From Fodinicola acaciae (lineage in GTDB: Bacteria > Actinomycetota > Actinomycetes > Mycobacteriales > HKI-0501): a stretch of DNA of 64,000 nt. The stretch covers positions 1,612,001 to 1,676,000 of the forward strand of contig NZ_WOTN01000002.1 in the NCBI RefSeq assembly GCF_010993745.1, written 5' to 3'. Each line of letters begins with the position of its first letter. The stretch's first letter is position 1. Positions 30,798 to 39,707 of this stretch are shown here, piece by piece. The notes under the pieces are model-generated. The model worked only from the letters and a program-made list of their open reading frames with translations. It was not told where the DNA came from and ran no database searches. The position numbers were made by a program, and so were the translations under genes.

Positions 30798-30869
30798 CCC
30801 ATCTGACGACGTGACCGGTCGGGGACAATCCGGCCGGCACGCCAGGTTCAGTCCATACGATCGGCGTTC

Positions 30870-31799
30870 ATGCGGATCGGTATGGGTTTGTTGGCGGCGG
30901 CCGTCGCGCTCGCCGTTTTGCCTTCCACGGCAACGGCCGCCCGGCCAGAGACGTGTGCGTCGGCGCCGACCGGCGATGTGCCGGTGACGATCACGTCAGG
31001 CGGCATTTCTCGTACGTTCCTGACGTACGTGCCGCCCGGCCGGCACCGAAACCGGCCGCTGCTGCTGGATTTGCATGGCAGCAGCGGAAACGGTGCCGGA
31101 CAGCTCGACTACAGCCGGATGCGGGCGACCGCCGATCGCTTCGGCTTTCTGGTGGCGGCACCGGATGGCGCGCTGCCGCTCGGCGGCGGCCATGCCTGGA
31201 ACATCCCCGGCGTGCCGCTCACCGACGGCTCGTATCCGCCACCTGGCGCACCTGACGACGTACGTTATCTCAGCGATGTCATCGACGCGGTCGCCGCGCG
31301 TTGGTGCACCGACTCGCATCGCGTTTATTCGACCGGATTTTCCGGCGGCGCGCGGATGACCTCACTGCTCGGTTGCGAGCTCGCCGCGAAAATCGCCGCG
31401 ATAGCGCCGATCAGCGGCCTGCGCGCCGGCCGGCCGGGCGCCGACGGCAAACCGGATCCGGCGACCTGCCGGCCATCGCGTCCGATGCCGATCTTCACCG
31501 TGCACGGCACGGACGATCCGACCAACCCCTACGGTGACGGCGGTCCGCCCTACTGGGTTTACGGTGTGGACGCGGCACTTGCTCGATGGTCCACATTGGA
31601 CCACTGTGCGTACGGTCCACGTACGCGCGCGATTTCCAGCGTACTGACGGAAATCTCGTACGGCGGCTGCCGCGCCGGCGTGCGGCTGCTGCGGATCGCC
31701 GGTGGTCATCACGAGTGGCCCGGCAGCCCCGGCGCGGTCGATCCCGGTGTCGACGTCAACACGGTCATCTGGCAGGAGCTCTCCCGCCACCGCCGTTGA
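30870..31799 (+). CDS. Secreted PHB depolymerase/feruloyl esterase-like hydrolase
   Basis: 309 residues with a signal peptide ending near ATAA (about 24). Alpha/beta hydrolase of the LpqC/esterase family: LLDLHGSSGNGAGQ oxyanion region, nucleophile in YSTGFSGGARM, Asp in TVHGTDDPTNPY, and His in IAGGHHEWPGS. Several Cys suggest disulfides, as expected outside the cell. Likely acts on plant ester-linked phenolics or polyester; the substrate is inferred from the family only. Confidence 0.88.
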   Translation: MRIGMGLLAAAVALAVLPSTATAARPETCASAPTGDVPVTITSGGISRTFLTYVPPGRHRNRPLLLDLHGSSGNGAGQLDYSRMRATADRFGFLVAAPDGALPLGGGHAWNIPGVPLTDGSYPPPGAPDDVRYLSDVIDAVAARWCTDSHRVYSTGFSGGARMTSLLGCELAAKIAAIAPISGLRAGRPGADGKPDPATCRPSRPMPIFTVHGTDDPTNPYGDGGPPYWVYGVDAALARWSTLDHCAYGPRTRAISSVLTEISYGGCRAGVRLLRIAGGHHEWPGSPGAVDPGVDVNTVIWQELSRHRR

Positions 31800-31871
31800 G
31801 GCCGCGCAGATAGGGGAGCGGGCGATAGCCTGGATCTCGACTCTCACCCACTCCCCTATCTGCGCGACCTC
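31798..31871. terminator. Inverted repeat between converging genes
   Basis: Arms GAGGCCGCGCAGATAGGGGAG (31798-31818, overlapping the stop of the esterase gene) and CTCCCCTATCTGCGCGACCTC (31851-31871) differ at one position and enclose 32 bases. The opposite-strand gene ends at 31872. A two-way terminator is the simplest reading. Confidence 0.65.
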
Positions 31872-32291
31872 TTATCTCAGCACAAACCAGAGGATGACGC
31901 CGACGAGCGCAACGAGAAACAGCACGACGGCGATGATGCCGAGGATCATGCCGGTGACGGCGGCGCCGCGGCCGGGTCGGTTGCGGTGGCGGGCGGTCTG
32001 GCTGAGGCCGACGATCGCGAAGACGACCGCGACGATGCCGATGACCAGCGCGAGGATGCCGCTGATCTGCGCTCCGATCACCAGCGGCGGCAGGAACGAC
32101 CGAAAGCCGACCAGCCGGTAGAGCGGCCGCCAGACACCGCCGTAGAGCAGCCGGAAGACGGTTGGGATCTGGGTCAGCAGCAGGCACACCAATGGCAGGC
32201 CGAGGCTGATCGCGCCGGCGACGACACTGAACCGCGCCGCCCCGGATGGCTTGCCGGCGTGACCCGGCGCGGGGTGGGGCGGTGTCGTCAT
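31872..32291 (-). CDS. DUF4190-like small membrane protein
   Basis: 139 residues from the ATG at 32291 ([17 protein letters not shown]). After a Pro-rich start come membrane segments ([76 protein letters not shown]). The [20 protein letters not shown]-x(n)[14 protein letters not shown] pattern is typical of DUF4190 proteins, though an extra hydrophobic stretch is inserted before it. Function unknown. Divergent from leuB. Confidence 0.8.
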   Translation of the reverse strand: MTTPPHPAPGHAGKPSGAARFSVVAGAISLGLPLVCLLLTQIPTVFRLLYGGVWRPLYRLVGFRSFLPPLVIGAQISGILALVIGIVAVVFAIVGLSQTARHRNRPGRGAAVTGMILGIIAVVLFLVALVGVILWFVLR

Positions 32292-32437
32292 GGCCGGCTC
32301 CTCGCTCGTCTTTGCTGGCGGCGCGGCCATTGTGGCACGAGCGGCACAGCCGCCGATGTCACATGGTGGGAACCGACGTCCGTCAGCTGGGACGAGGCCC
32401 GTACGCTGGACGGCAGGCATCGAGTGAGGAGGCAGCA

Positions 32438-33466
32438 GTGGGTGGCGTGAAGCTCGCGGTGGTCGGCGGCGACGGCATCGGACCGGAGGTGGTCGCCGAG
32501 GGGCTCAAGGTGCTCACCGCGGTGCTTCCCGAGGTGACGACGACGACGTACGACCTCGGCGCGACCGCCTTCCACCGCACCGGCGAGCCGCTGCCCGACG
32601 CGGTGCAGGCCGAGCTGGCCGAACACGACGCGATCCTGCTCGGTGCGATCGGCGACCCGTCGGTGCCGCCGGGCGTGCTGGAGCGCGGCCTGCTGCTGCG
32701 GCTGCGATTTGCCTTCGACCACTTCGTCAACCTGCGTCCGGCGCGCATCTGGCCGGGGACCAAGACGCCGCTGGCCGATCCGGGCGAGGTCGACTTCGTG
32801 GTCGTACGCGAGGGCACCGAGGGCCTGTATGTCGGCGCCGGCGGCACGCTGGCCAAGGGTTTCCCGCATGAGGTGGCGACGGAGGAGAGCGTCAACACGC
32901 GAGCCGGTGTCGAGCGCGTCGTGACCGACGCGTTCAAGCGCGCCGCCGCGCGGCCGCGCAAGCACCTGACGCTGGTGCACAAGACCAACGTACTCACCAA
33001 CGCCGGCGGCCTCTGGTCGCGCGTTTTCGCCGAGGTGGCGGAGAAGTTCGGTGAGGTGGCGACGGCGTACCAGCACGTCGACGCGGCCTCGATGTTCATG
33101 GTGACAGACCCCGGTCGCTACGACGTGATCGTCACCGACAACCTGTTCGGCGACATCCTCACCGACATCGCCGCCGCGGTGACCGGCGGCATCGGCCTCG
33201 CCGCCAGCGGCAACATCAACCCGACCGGCGCGTTTCCGTCGATGTTCGAGCCGGTGCACGGCTCGGCGCCGGACATCGCCGGCCAGGGGATCGCCGACCC
33301 GGTCGCAGCGATCCTGTCGACCGCCCTGCTGCTCGACCACCTCGGCCACGCCAAGGAGGCCGCTCGCGTGCAGGACGCGGTGGCCGAGGAGCTGGCCACG
33401 CGCAAGCCCGGCGAGCCGATCCGTACGACCGAGGTCGGCGACCGCATCGCCTCCGCCGTCTCCTGA
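32438..33466 (+). CDS. leuB: 3-isopropylmalate dehydrogenase
   Basis: Leucine synthesis: oxidative decarboxylation of 3-isopropylmalate with NAD. 342 residues from a GTG at 32438 behind GAGGAGG. Motifs: [50 protein letters not shown], metal-binding Asp in [15 protein letters not shown], and [21 protein letters not shown]. The GTEGLY motif fits the actinobacterial type. Stands alone, with ilvE 2.8 kb downstream. Confidence 0.95.
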   Translation: MGGVKLAVVGGDGIGPEVVAEGLKVLTAVLPEVTTTTYDLGATAFHRTGEPLPDAVQAELAEHDAILLGAIGDPSVPPGVLERGLLLRLRFAFDHFVNLRPARIWPGTKTPLADPGEVDFVVVREGTEGLYVGAGGTLAKGFPHEVATEESVNTRAGVERVVTDAFKRAAARPRKHLTLVHKTNVLTNAGGLWSRVFAEVAEKFGEVATAYQHVDAASMFMVTDPGRYDVIVTDNLFGDILTDIAAAVTGGIGLAASGNINPTGAFPSMFEPVHGSAPDIAGQGIADPVAAILSTALLLDHLGHAKEAARVQDAVAEELATRKPGEPIRTTEVGDRIASAVS

Positions 33467-33861
33467 TGGGCGACTTGCTGCCTGGCTTGAGGTTTTGACG
33501 TTTGCCGATTGCTTGATAGGTGTTCGGGGTGTCGGCTGTCTGTTCGTGGCGTTTTGAGAGTGGGGTGCGTTTTTCGATTGTTGCGTTGGGAAGGTGGTGG
33601 ACCAGGAGTGTGGCCAGGTTGCCGGAGGCCCGATGGCGTCCCGGTCTGTGGCGAGAAGGTCCAGTATGTGGGATGTGAAGGCATGTGGAGCGCTAAATGT
33701 CTGGATTGAGAGGTTCGCGGATGGCGTGAATGTCGAGTTTCTTGCGCTGGACGCAAGAAACAAGGCCTTCACGCCGCCGCGATCATCAGAGGCTGTGACG
33801 GGTGTGGCTACTGCGGCTGGTAATGCTGTGTGACTGCTCGACCGGCCAAGGCGCCAACTTC
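33467..33861. other. Intergenic region filled by a dispersed repeat
   Basis: No credible gene. G/T-rich on the plus strand. Apart from the repeat at 33593-33833, its first 120 bases hold TTTTCGATTGTTGCGTTGGG, a word also found in the block at 44343-45243. Confidence 0.6.
33593..33833 (+). repeat. Dispersed intergenic element C, copy 1
   Basis: About 240 bases that align base for base with 44521-44762, roughly four in five positions identical by eye. Conserved blocks include GTGGACCAGGAGTGTGGC, GTCCAGTATG, GTGTGGAGCGCTAAATGTC and GAATGTCGAGTT. A stem GTTTCTTGCG-CTGGA-CGCAAGAAAC is perfect here, and an outer GTGAAGGC/GCCTTCAC pair is also present. No frame is protected in both copies. It lies between the ends of two converging genes. 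Confidence 0.75.
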
Positions 33862-35064
33862 CTATCCGACCGTCCATTTCTGGTTGGGGCCACCGTTGCA
33901 GTCCCAGATCTGCAGCTGCGTGCCGTTGGCGGTGTTGCCGGCCGGCAGGTCGAGGCATTTTCCGAGCGCGCGGATGGTGCCGTCGGAGCCGACCGTCCAC
34001 GACTGCGCGTTGGTGCCGTTGCAGTCATAGAGCTGCACTTTGGTGCCGTTAGCGGCATTCGCGGCCGTCACGTCCATGCATTTGCCCAGTGCCTGCAGCG
34101 TGTTGCCGGAGCGCGTCCAGGCCTGCGCATTGGTGCCATTGCAGTCATAGAGCTGGATCGGCGTGCCGTTGGCGGTGTTCGCCGCCGCCACGTCGACGCA
34201 TTTTCCGCCAGGCCCGGTGATCCGGCCGCCGCCGCCACTGCTGCTGGTGTCGGTGACGTGTACGTAGTCGATCACCATGCGCTGCGGGAAAACCGTGCTG
34301 CCGTCCGGATTTCCCGGCCAGTCACCGCCGACCGCGAGGTTGAGGATAATGAAGAACGGGTGGTCGAAAACCCACTGGTTGCCGTTGATGTCGGCCGAGG
34401 TCTTGGTCGAGTAGACGTTGCCGTCGACCGACCAGGCGATCCGGTTGGGCGACCAGTCGACCGCGAAAGTGTGGAATCCGTCGGCAAAAGCGGCGCCACC
34501 GGGCAGCGTGTAGCCGGCGCCGATGCCGCCGGCACCGGAATAGCCGGGACCGTGGATCGTGCCGTGTACGGTGCCCGGCTCGAAGCCGACGTTTTCCATG
34601 ATGTCGACCTCGCCGCTGTTCGGCCAGCCGACCTGGCCGATGTTGTCGCCGAGCATCCAGAACGCGGGCCACATGCCCTGGCCGCGCGGGATCTGGATCC
34701 TGGCCTCGAAACGACCGTATGCCTGAGTGAACCGGCCGGCCGTGTTCATCCGCGCGGAGGTGTACTGGCACGGGCCGTTCCAGCAGTTCTGGCCGATGTT
34801 CTCGCGTTTCGCGGTGATGACCAGATGGCCCTGGCCGTCCAGCGCGGCGTTGGCGGCGCCGGCGGTGTACCACTGCAGCTCGTGGTTGTTGCCGCTGTTG
34901 TTGCCGGTTTCCTGCACCCACTTGCCGCCGTCGACCGCCGAGCCGGCCGGTCCGTCGAAGTCGTCGGTGAACGTGGCCGCCGCGGCTGCCGGAGTTCCCT
35001 GCGGCAGCAACGAAGCGGCCAGCAGGATGACTACCGCGAGCAGGCTCTGTCGCGTCCGGGACAT
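33862..35064 (-). CDS. Secreted GH16 endo-beta-glucanase with ricin-type (CBM13) domain
   Basis: 400 residues. Signal peptide ending near AAAA (about 30). GH16 domain with the catalytic motif GEVDIMENVG, flanked by ARIQIPRGQGMWPAFWMLG and WSVDGNVYSTKT. A Ser/Gly linker leads to a C-terminal beta-trefoil with three QxW-type repeats (CVDVAAANTANGTPIQLYDCNG; CMDVTAANAANGTKVQLYDCNG; CLDLPAGNTANGTQLQIWDCNG). Family members cut beta-1,3 or mixed-linked glucans; the trefoil binds carbohydrate. The frame stays open into the upstream paralogue region, but the ATG at 35064 with its signal peptide marks the start. Confidence 0.93.
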   Translation of the reverse strand: MSRTRQSLLAVVILLAASLLPQGTPAAAAATFTDDFDGPAGSAVDGGKWVQETGNNSGNNHELQWYTAGAANAALDGQGHLVITAKRENIGQNCWNGPCQYTSARMNTAGRFTQAYGRFEARIQIPRGQGMWPAFWMLGDNIGQVGWPNSGEVDIMENVGFEPGTVHGTIHGPGYSGAGGIGAGYTLPGGAAFADGFHTFAVDWSPNRIAWSVDGNVYSTKTSADINGNQWVFDHPFFIILNLAVGGDWPGNPDGSTVFPQRMVIDYVHVTDTSSSGGGGRITGPGGKCVDVAAANTANGTPIQLYDCNGTNAQAWTRSGNTLQALGKCMDVTAANAANGTKVQLYDCNGTNAQSWTVGSDGTIRALGKCLDLPAGNTANGTQLQIWDCNGGPNQKWTVG

Positions 35065-35099
35065 GACTCTTCCGTCCTTTGCTGACAAGGAAATCCGCC

Positions 35100-35927
35100 T
35101 CAGGTGGTGACGTGCACGTAGTCGATCTTCATCTGCTGCGGGAAAACCGTGCTGCCGTTGGGGCTGCCCGGCCAGTCGCCGCCGACGGCGAGATTGATGA
35201 TGATGAAGAACGGGTGATTGAAGACCCACTGGTTGCCGTGCGTGTCGGACGGCGTTTTGGTGCCGTAGGCATGGCCGTCGACGGAGAACGTCACCGCCGA
35301 CGACGACCAGTCGATGCGGAAGACGTGGTACGTGTCGGCGAAGGCGCCGCTGGACAGCGAGTACGCCGAGCCGAGGCCACCGGAGCCGGAATAGCCCGGG
35401 CCGTGCAGCGTGCCGTGCACCGTACGCGGCTCGAAGCCGACGTTTTCCATCGCGTCGATCTCGCCGCACGCGGGCCAGCCGACGCTGCCGATGTTGCTGC
35501 CGAGCAGCCAGAACGCCGGCCACATGCCCTGGCCGCGGGGGATCTGGATCCTGGCCTCGAAATGGCCGTACGTCTGGGTGAACTTGCCGGCCGTGTTGAG
35601 CCGCGCGGCGGTGTACTGGCACGGGCCGTTCCAGCAGTTCTTGCCGATGTTCTCGTGCTTGGCGGTGATCACCAGGTGGCCGTTGCCGTCCAGCGCGGCG
35701 TTGGACGTGCCGCCGGTGTACCACTGCAGCTCGTGGTTGTTGCCGCCGTTGTTGCCGGTCTCCTGCGTCCACCGGCTGGTGTTCACGCCGGAGCCGGCCG
35801 GACCGTTGAAGTCCTCGGTGAAGGTCGCCGCCGCGGCCGCCGGAGTTGCCCGCGGCAGCAACAAAGCCGCGACCAGGATGCCGACGGCGAGCAGGCACCG
35901 TCGCGTTCGTGACAGGTTTTGGGACAC
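35100..35927 (-). CDS. Secreted GH16 endo-beta-glucanase, catalytic domain only
   Basis: 275 residues from a GTG at 35927 with GGGAGAGG upstream; another GTG at 35969 would add 14. Signal peptide (CLLAVGILVAALLLPRATPAAAA), then a GH16 domain with GEIDAMENVG and the same ARIQIPRGQGMWPAFWLLG and WVFNHPFFIIINLAVGGDWPG blocks as its neighbour. Very similar throughout to the adjacent downstream gene but without the trefoil, so the two arose by tandem duplication. The 35-base gap suggests co-transcription. One residue of the motif differs (ENVG kept, DIM to DAM). Confidence 0.92.
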   Translation of the reverse strand: MSQNLSRTRRCLLAVGILVAALLLPRATPAAAAATFTEDFNGPAGSGVNTSRWTQETGNNGGNNHELQWYTGGTSNAALDGNGHLVITAKHENIGKNCWNGPCQYTAARLNTAGKFTQTYGHFEARIQIPRGQGMWPAFWLLGSNIGSVGWPACGEIDAMENVGFEPRTVHGTLHGPGYSGSGGLGSAYSLSSGAFADTYHVFRIDWSSSAVTFSVDGHAYGTKTPSDTHGNQWVFNHPFFIIINLAVGGDWPGSPNGSTVFPQQMKIDYVHVTT

Positions 35928-36285
35928 AGCTGAGCCGCCTCTCCCGAACAGGGTCAGGGTCCGGGACACACCACCGCGGCAGTGGTCGTACGCGCCGAAG
36001 TGTCAGCCTCACTCCGGCGCCGGCGGTGCGTCCGTGCGGGACGAAAAACCGTTGATATCCACGAACAATGTGGCATCTGCGAGTATGGGAGGAGTGCGCC
36101 GGGTTGGCAACACTTTGGCACCCCCATTATTTGCGATTAAGTTCAAGCTAGGAACTTTCTCGATTCGGTGGATCCGGCAAACCGGTCGAACTCCGGCGCC
36201 GTACGTCCGGCCTCGGCTTAACGCTGGTTGAGGTAGGTTCAGCTATGTCGCGTGTCACGAGCAGAGAAGAAGGAGGCGCTCATCC
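35928..36285. other. Divergent promoter region between GH16 genes and ilvE
   Basis: No gene seen. The AT-richer middle part (about 36110-36160) contains TTGGCAACACTTTGGCACC and TTATTTGCGATTAAG and is the best place for promoters in both directions. AGAAGGAGG just before 36286 is the ilvE ribosome-binding site. No leader peptide rich in Val, Leu or Ile was found. Confidence 0.5.
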
Positions 36286-37404
36286 ATGAGCACTGAGTTG
36301 GCTACCGGAGCGCCAACGTTCCCCATAGCCCTGCGTCCGAACGCGACCCCGGTATCCGACGACGAGCGCGCCGAGCTGCTGACCAATCCCGGATTTGGCC
36401 GAGTTTTTACCGACAACATGGTCGTTGCGCAGTTCGCCAACGGCGGCTGGGGCGACGCGGAGCTGCGCGCGTACGGCCCGGTGCCGCTCGACCCGGCCGC
36501 CGCCGCCATGCACTATGCGCAGGAGATTTTCGAGGGCCTGAAGGCATACCGGCAGCCCGACGGCGGCACCGCGCTGTTCCGGCCGGAGCGGAACGCCGCT
36601 CGCTTCCGGCACTCGGCGCGCCGGCTGTCCATGCCGGAGGTGCCGGACGAGCTGTTCCTGGAGTCCATCCGGGCGCTGGTCGAGCAGGACCGCGCGTGGG
36701 TCCCCGAGTTCGCCGAAGGCAGCCTCTACATCCGGCCGTTCATGTTCGCCAACGAGCCGTTCCTCGGCGTACGGCCGGCGCTGAGCTACATATACGCGGT
36801 GATCGCGTCGCCGGTTGGCGCGTACTTCCCGCGTGGCGTCAAGCCGGTCAACCTGTGGCTGTCGACCGACCGCGTACGCGCCGTGCCCGGTGGCACCGGC
36901 GACGCGAAGTGCGGTGGCAACTACGCGGCGAGCCTGCTGGCGCAGTCCGAGGCCGCCGAGGCCGGCTGCGAGCAGGTCGTCTTCCTCGACGCGGTGGAGC
37001 GGCGCTGGGTCGAGGAGCTGGGCGGGATGAACATCTTCTTCCTGTTCGACGACGGCGCCGCCGGCCGCCGGCTGGTCACGCCGCCGCTGACCGGCTCGCT
37101 GCTCGCCGGCATCACCAGGGACAGCCTGCTCACCCTGTCGGCCGACCACGGCCATCTGGTCGAGGAGCGGCCGGTGTCGATCGAGGAGTGGCGCTCGCGC
37201 GCCGCCGACGGCTCGCTGCTGGAGGTCTTCGCCTGCGGCACCGCCGCGGTCATCACGCCGATCGGTCGCGTACGCGGCAAGGACGGCGAGTTCGTGATCG
37301 CCGACGGCGAGGCCGGTCCGGTCACCACCGAGCTGCGGCAGTCGCTGCTGGACATCCAGTACGGCAAGGCCCCCGACAAACACAACTGGATGCGCGCGGT
37401 CTGA
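36286..37404 (+). CDS. ilvE: Branched-chain amino acid aminotransferase
   Basis: Last step of valine, leucine and isoleucine synthesis; class IV PLP enzyme. 372 residues, the longer actinobacterial type. MHYAQEIFEGLKAYRQPDG, RFRHSARRLSMPEVP, the PLP Lys in GDAKCGGNYAASLLAQ, EELGGMNIFFLF, and TPPLTGSLLAGITRDSLL are intact. AGAAGGAGG precedes the ATG. Followed by a clean hairpin (37418-37444). Confidence 0.96.
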   Translation: MSTELATGAPTFPIALRPNATPVSDDERAELLTNPGFGRVFTDNMVVAQFANGGWGDAELRAYGPVPLDPAAAAMHYAQEIFEGLKAYRQPDGGTALFRPERNAARFRHSARRLSMPEVPDELFLESIRALVEQDRAWVPEFAEGSLYIRPFMFANEPFLGVRPALSYIYAVIASPVGAYFPRGVKPVNLWLSTDRVRAVPGGTGDAKCGGNYAASLLAQSEAAEAGCEQVVFLDAVERRWVEELGGMNIFFLFDDGAAGRRLVTPPLTGSLLAGITRDSLLTLSADHGHLVEERPVSIEEWRSRAADGSLLEVFACGTAAVITPIGRVRGKDGEFVIADGEAGPVTTELRQSLLDIQYGKAPDKHNWMRAV

Positions 37405-37417
37405 CGGACACGCGTTC

Positions 37418-37444
37418 TGGCGTCTCTCACACCGAGAGACGCCA
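37418..37444. terminator. Hairpin after ilvE
   Basis: TGGCGTCTCTC (37418-37428), loop ACACC, GAGAGACGCCA (37434-37444): an 11-bp perfect stem 14 bases past the ilvE stop, followed by AAAC on the plus strand. The opposite-strand toxin remnant ends at 37458, so it lies between converging units. Confidence 0.6.
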
Positions 37445-37457
37445 AAACATCATGCCC

Positions 37458-37896
37458 TCACTCCTGGAACGGATTGAGCACCCGTACAGCGGCGGCTTGA
37501 AAATCCTTGGTGTTACGAGTGACCACCGTCCAGCCGTGCACGGCCGCTGTGGCCGCGATCAGCGCGTCCCGGCCGGAGCCGACCGGGCGGCCTGGTCTCG
37601 TCCCCACGACTTCGCCACGTCGACGGTCACCGGCACGATCCTGCCGCCGAACGCGTCGACGATATCGTCCAGCCAGGCTGCGAACACGGCCGCCTGGCCA
37701 GCGTCGCCTCGGCGATCGAGCCGGGCTGTCCCGCGCTCGATGTCGCCGATGGTAAGCGTGGAAACATGCATCTGGTCCCGGTCGGTTTCGGCGAACCAGG
37801 CGCGGACACCTCGATCTCCTGGACAGCGCGCAGCACGGCGCTGAAGCGCTGCTTGGCTTCCTGCACCTGCCAGTGGTCTCCGACGTGCTCGCTCAT
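37458..37896 (-). pseudogene. Collapsed vapBC toxin-antitoxin remnant
   Basis: On the minus strand the frame starts MSEHVGDHWQVQEAKQRFSAVLRAVQ, the N-terminus of a Phd/YefM-like antitoxin. It then passes, in another frame, straight into the middle of a PIN toxin (WFAETDRDQMHVSTLTIGDIERGTARL ... VDVAKSWGRDQAA). The toxin C-terminus (DALIAATAAVHGWTVVTRNTKDFQ ... VLNPFQE) is in a third frame after a shift near 37575-37590. The antitoxin C-terminus and the toxin N-terminus with its first catalytic Asp are missing, consistent with one internal deletion plus a frameshift. Not functional. Confidence 0.85.
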
Positions 37897-38015
37897 CGGC
37901 CCACCTCCGCACCTGTCCGTCATGGAAGGCGTAGCCTGCGGATTGCTCGCGGATGGCCCCCCTTCATAAGACCTGATCCGACCGTACGAAGACCGACCGA
38001 CAGAAACGCGCCGCT

Positions 38016-38366
38016 CTAGCGCCAGGTGGTCTGCAGGCGTACGACGATGACGGCGAGCACGATCAGGGCGACCGCGAGCAGCACACCGCTCCAGCGATCG
38101 TTTTTGGCGACCTGCGTCGCGGTGACCGGAAGCGCCGCCAGCGAGACGACCAGGTAGGCGAGGTGCGTCACCGGCTCCGCCGGACGGTGGCCGCCGAGTT
38201 GGCCGACGAGGTCGAGGAGAGCCTGCAACAGCAAGGCGGCTTCCAGGATCGCGACGGTCGGCCAGGCGGCGCGCCAGCGATAGCGGTCGAGCGCGGCGGC
38301 GGCGAGTACGGCGATGCCGGCGGCCGCGCAGGTGAGCGTGATCGCCAGCGCGAGACCGTCGATCAT
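38016..38366 (-). CDS. Small four-segment membrane protein coupled to PepSY gene
   Basis: 116 residues from the ATG at 38366, which overlaps the stop of the PepSY gene (ATGA). Four hydrophobic segments (LALAITLTCAAAGIAVLAAAAL; WPTVAILEAALLLQALLDLV; THLAYLVVSLAALPVTATQV; SGVLLAVALIVLAVIVVRL). No known motif. Co-transcription with an iron-box-controlled PepSY protein suggests an iron-related membrane role. Confidence 0.75.
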   Translation of the reverse strand: MIDGLALAITLTCAAAGIAVLAAAALDRYRWRAAWPTVAILEAALLLQALLDLVGQLGGHRPAEPVTHLAYLVVSLAALPVTATQVAKNDRWSGVLLAVALIVLAVIVVRLQTTWR

Positions 38367-39622
38367 GCCAGCCGTTTTCGCCGTTTTCGCGTACGGCGGC
38401 GGAAAAGCCAGGTCGACGCGGCCGTCACCGCGAGCGCCAGCGGCGTGAGGCCGAGCACGAACCAGATCGCCCGCCACCACGGATTCACCAGCCAACCGAA
38501 ATGGCTCGCCTCGAAAACCTTGTCATAGAAGGTGTTCGCCAGCGGCTCGCCGGTGGTGTCGACCACCTTGACGTGGGCCGGATCGTGGCTGTCGACCATG
38601 ACGGTGGTGTCACCGCTGTAAAAACCGCGATATTGGTACGCGGAGTACGAGCCGGCCAGCGAGATCGAATAATAACCCGGCGTCAGCGTCGCCGGTGTCG
38701 TCGCGTACGCCAGCCGGCCTGGATAGTGTTGCCGCGCGATCTGGATCGCTTTGTCCAAGCCGATCTCCGGCGCACCGGTCTTGTGTGGTCTGAACGCGAA
38801 CCGGTTCTCGTCGACGGCATGTCCGCCGGTGACCGCCAACCACGCGTTTTCCACCGGTGGAAAGTAAATCGCCGCGCCCGTCAGTCCCCACATGAACAGG
38901 AAGGGCAGTGCGATCATGCCGATCACGTTGTGCAGGTCATAGTCGCGCGCGAAGCGGCCTTTGGTCGTACGTACGCGCCAGCCGTGGGAGAACCGGCGAC
39001 ATCCCGGCCACCAGGTGATCAGGCCGGTGATCGCCAGCAACACCATCAGCAGGCCGAGGACCACCAGGATCGCGGCACCCCAGGTGACCGACAGGCCGCC
39101 GACGTTCTGGCCGAGAAACGGCAGATAGCCCGGATATCCCTTGCAGCCGAGGCCACAGTCGTGCAGGTTGACCAAAAACCCCATCGCACCGCCGTTGAGC
39201 GCGGCCAGACCGGTGATCCGTCCGGTGCCCGGATCGACGCCATAGACATGCTCGTACGTCTGGTCGCCGACCGCGAGAATGCCGCCGTCCGCGCTGACCC
39301 AGGCGGCCGGAAACTCCGGATGCGCCGTTCGGACGATGTCGTACGCGCGCTGCGCGCTGACCGGATGTGCGGTCGCGCTGTGCCGATAGAGCTCTTGGTG
39401 CGTGGCGCGGAAATACTCCGCGTTGTAGAGCACGATCGCGCCGGATGTCGTTTCGACCAGCAGAAACAGGCCGAGCACCAGCGAGGTCCAGCGATGCGTG
39501 ACCACCAGCGACCGGCGGATTGGCCGGCGCCGCCACCATTTCCGCAGTCGGCCACCGGACGTCGACCGTGCTCGCGCCACCTCGGTACGCGTCAGCACGG
39601 CCTCGTCGACGTCGGTGCGCAC
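38363..39622 (-). CDS. PepSY-associated transmembrane protein (iron-uptake-linked)
   Basis: 419 residues from a GTG at 39622 with GGAGG seven bases upstream; the frame is open further but lacks a site. Four main membrane segments: after RRSLVVTHRWTSLVLGLFLLVETTSGAIVLY; AAILVVLGLLMVLLAITGLITWW; VIGMIALPFLFMWGLTGAAIYF; and FVLGLTPLALAVTAASTWLF. PepSY-like extracytoplasmic regions lie between them. Conserved His residues in membrane segments (VTHRW, DLHNVIG) resemble haem ligands of the iron-regulated membrane family thought to reduce ferric siderophores. A DtxR/IdeR-type box lies 32 bases upstream, which supports iron-responsive control. Confidence 0.88.
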   Translation of the reverse strand: MRTDVDEAVLTRTEVARARSTSGGRLRKWWRRRPIRRSLVVTHRWTSLVLGLFLLVETTSGAIVLYNAEYFRATHQELYRHSATAHPVSAQRAYDIVRTAHPEFPAAWVSADGGILAVGDQTYEHVYGVDPGTGRITGLAALNGGAMGFLVNLHDCGLGCKGYPGYLPFLGQNVGGLSVTWGAAILVVLGLLMVLLAITGLITWWPGCRRFSHGWRVRTTKGRFARDYDLHNVIGMIALPFLFMWGLTGAAIYFPPVENAWLAVTGGHAVDENRFAFRPHKTGAPEIGLDKAIQIARQHYPGRLAYATTPATLTPGYYSISLAGSYSAYQYRGFYSGDTTVMVDSHDPAHVKVVDTTGEPLANTFYDKVFEASHFGWLVNPWWRAIWFVLGLTPLALAVTAASTWLFRRRTRKRRKRLA

Positions 39623-39654
39623 GGCTGACCTCCGCTCACGATGGCATAGCGGAG

Positions 39655-39673
39655 ATAGGTTAGCCTTACTTAA
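39655..39673 (-). promoter_or_regulatory. DtxR/IdeR-type iron box upstream of the PepSY operon
   Basis: ATAGGTTAGCCTTACTTAA reads as a 19-base imperfect palindrome. It agrees with the mycobacterial IdeR consensus (TTAGGTTAGGCTAACCTAA) at 15 of 19 positions. It lies 32 bases before the GTG of the PepSY gene, a usual location for repression by iron-loaded regulator. No siderophore genes are in the window. Confidence 0.75.
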
Positions 39674-39707
39674 GTCGTGAGTCCAGACGATCGGTGCGTG
39701 GCGAAGA

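Noticed and set aside
33594-33833. 79-codon frame in element C copy 1
   Set aside because: The same frame is interrupted in copy 2, and most differences change the residue.
33862-36012. One long 716-codon frame spanning both GH16 genes
   Set aside because: A new ATG with a signal peptide at 35064 and the second paralogue in another frame show two separate genes.
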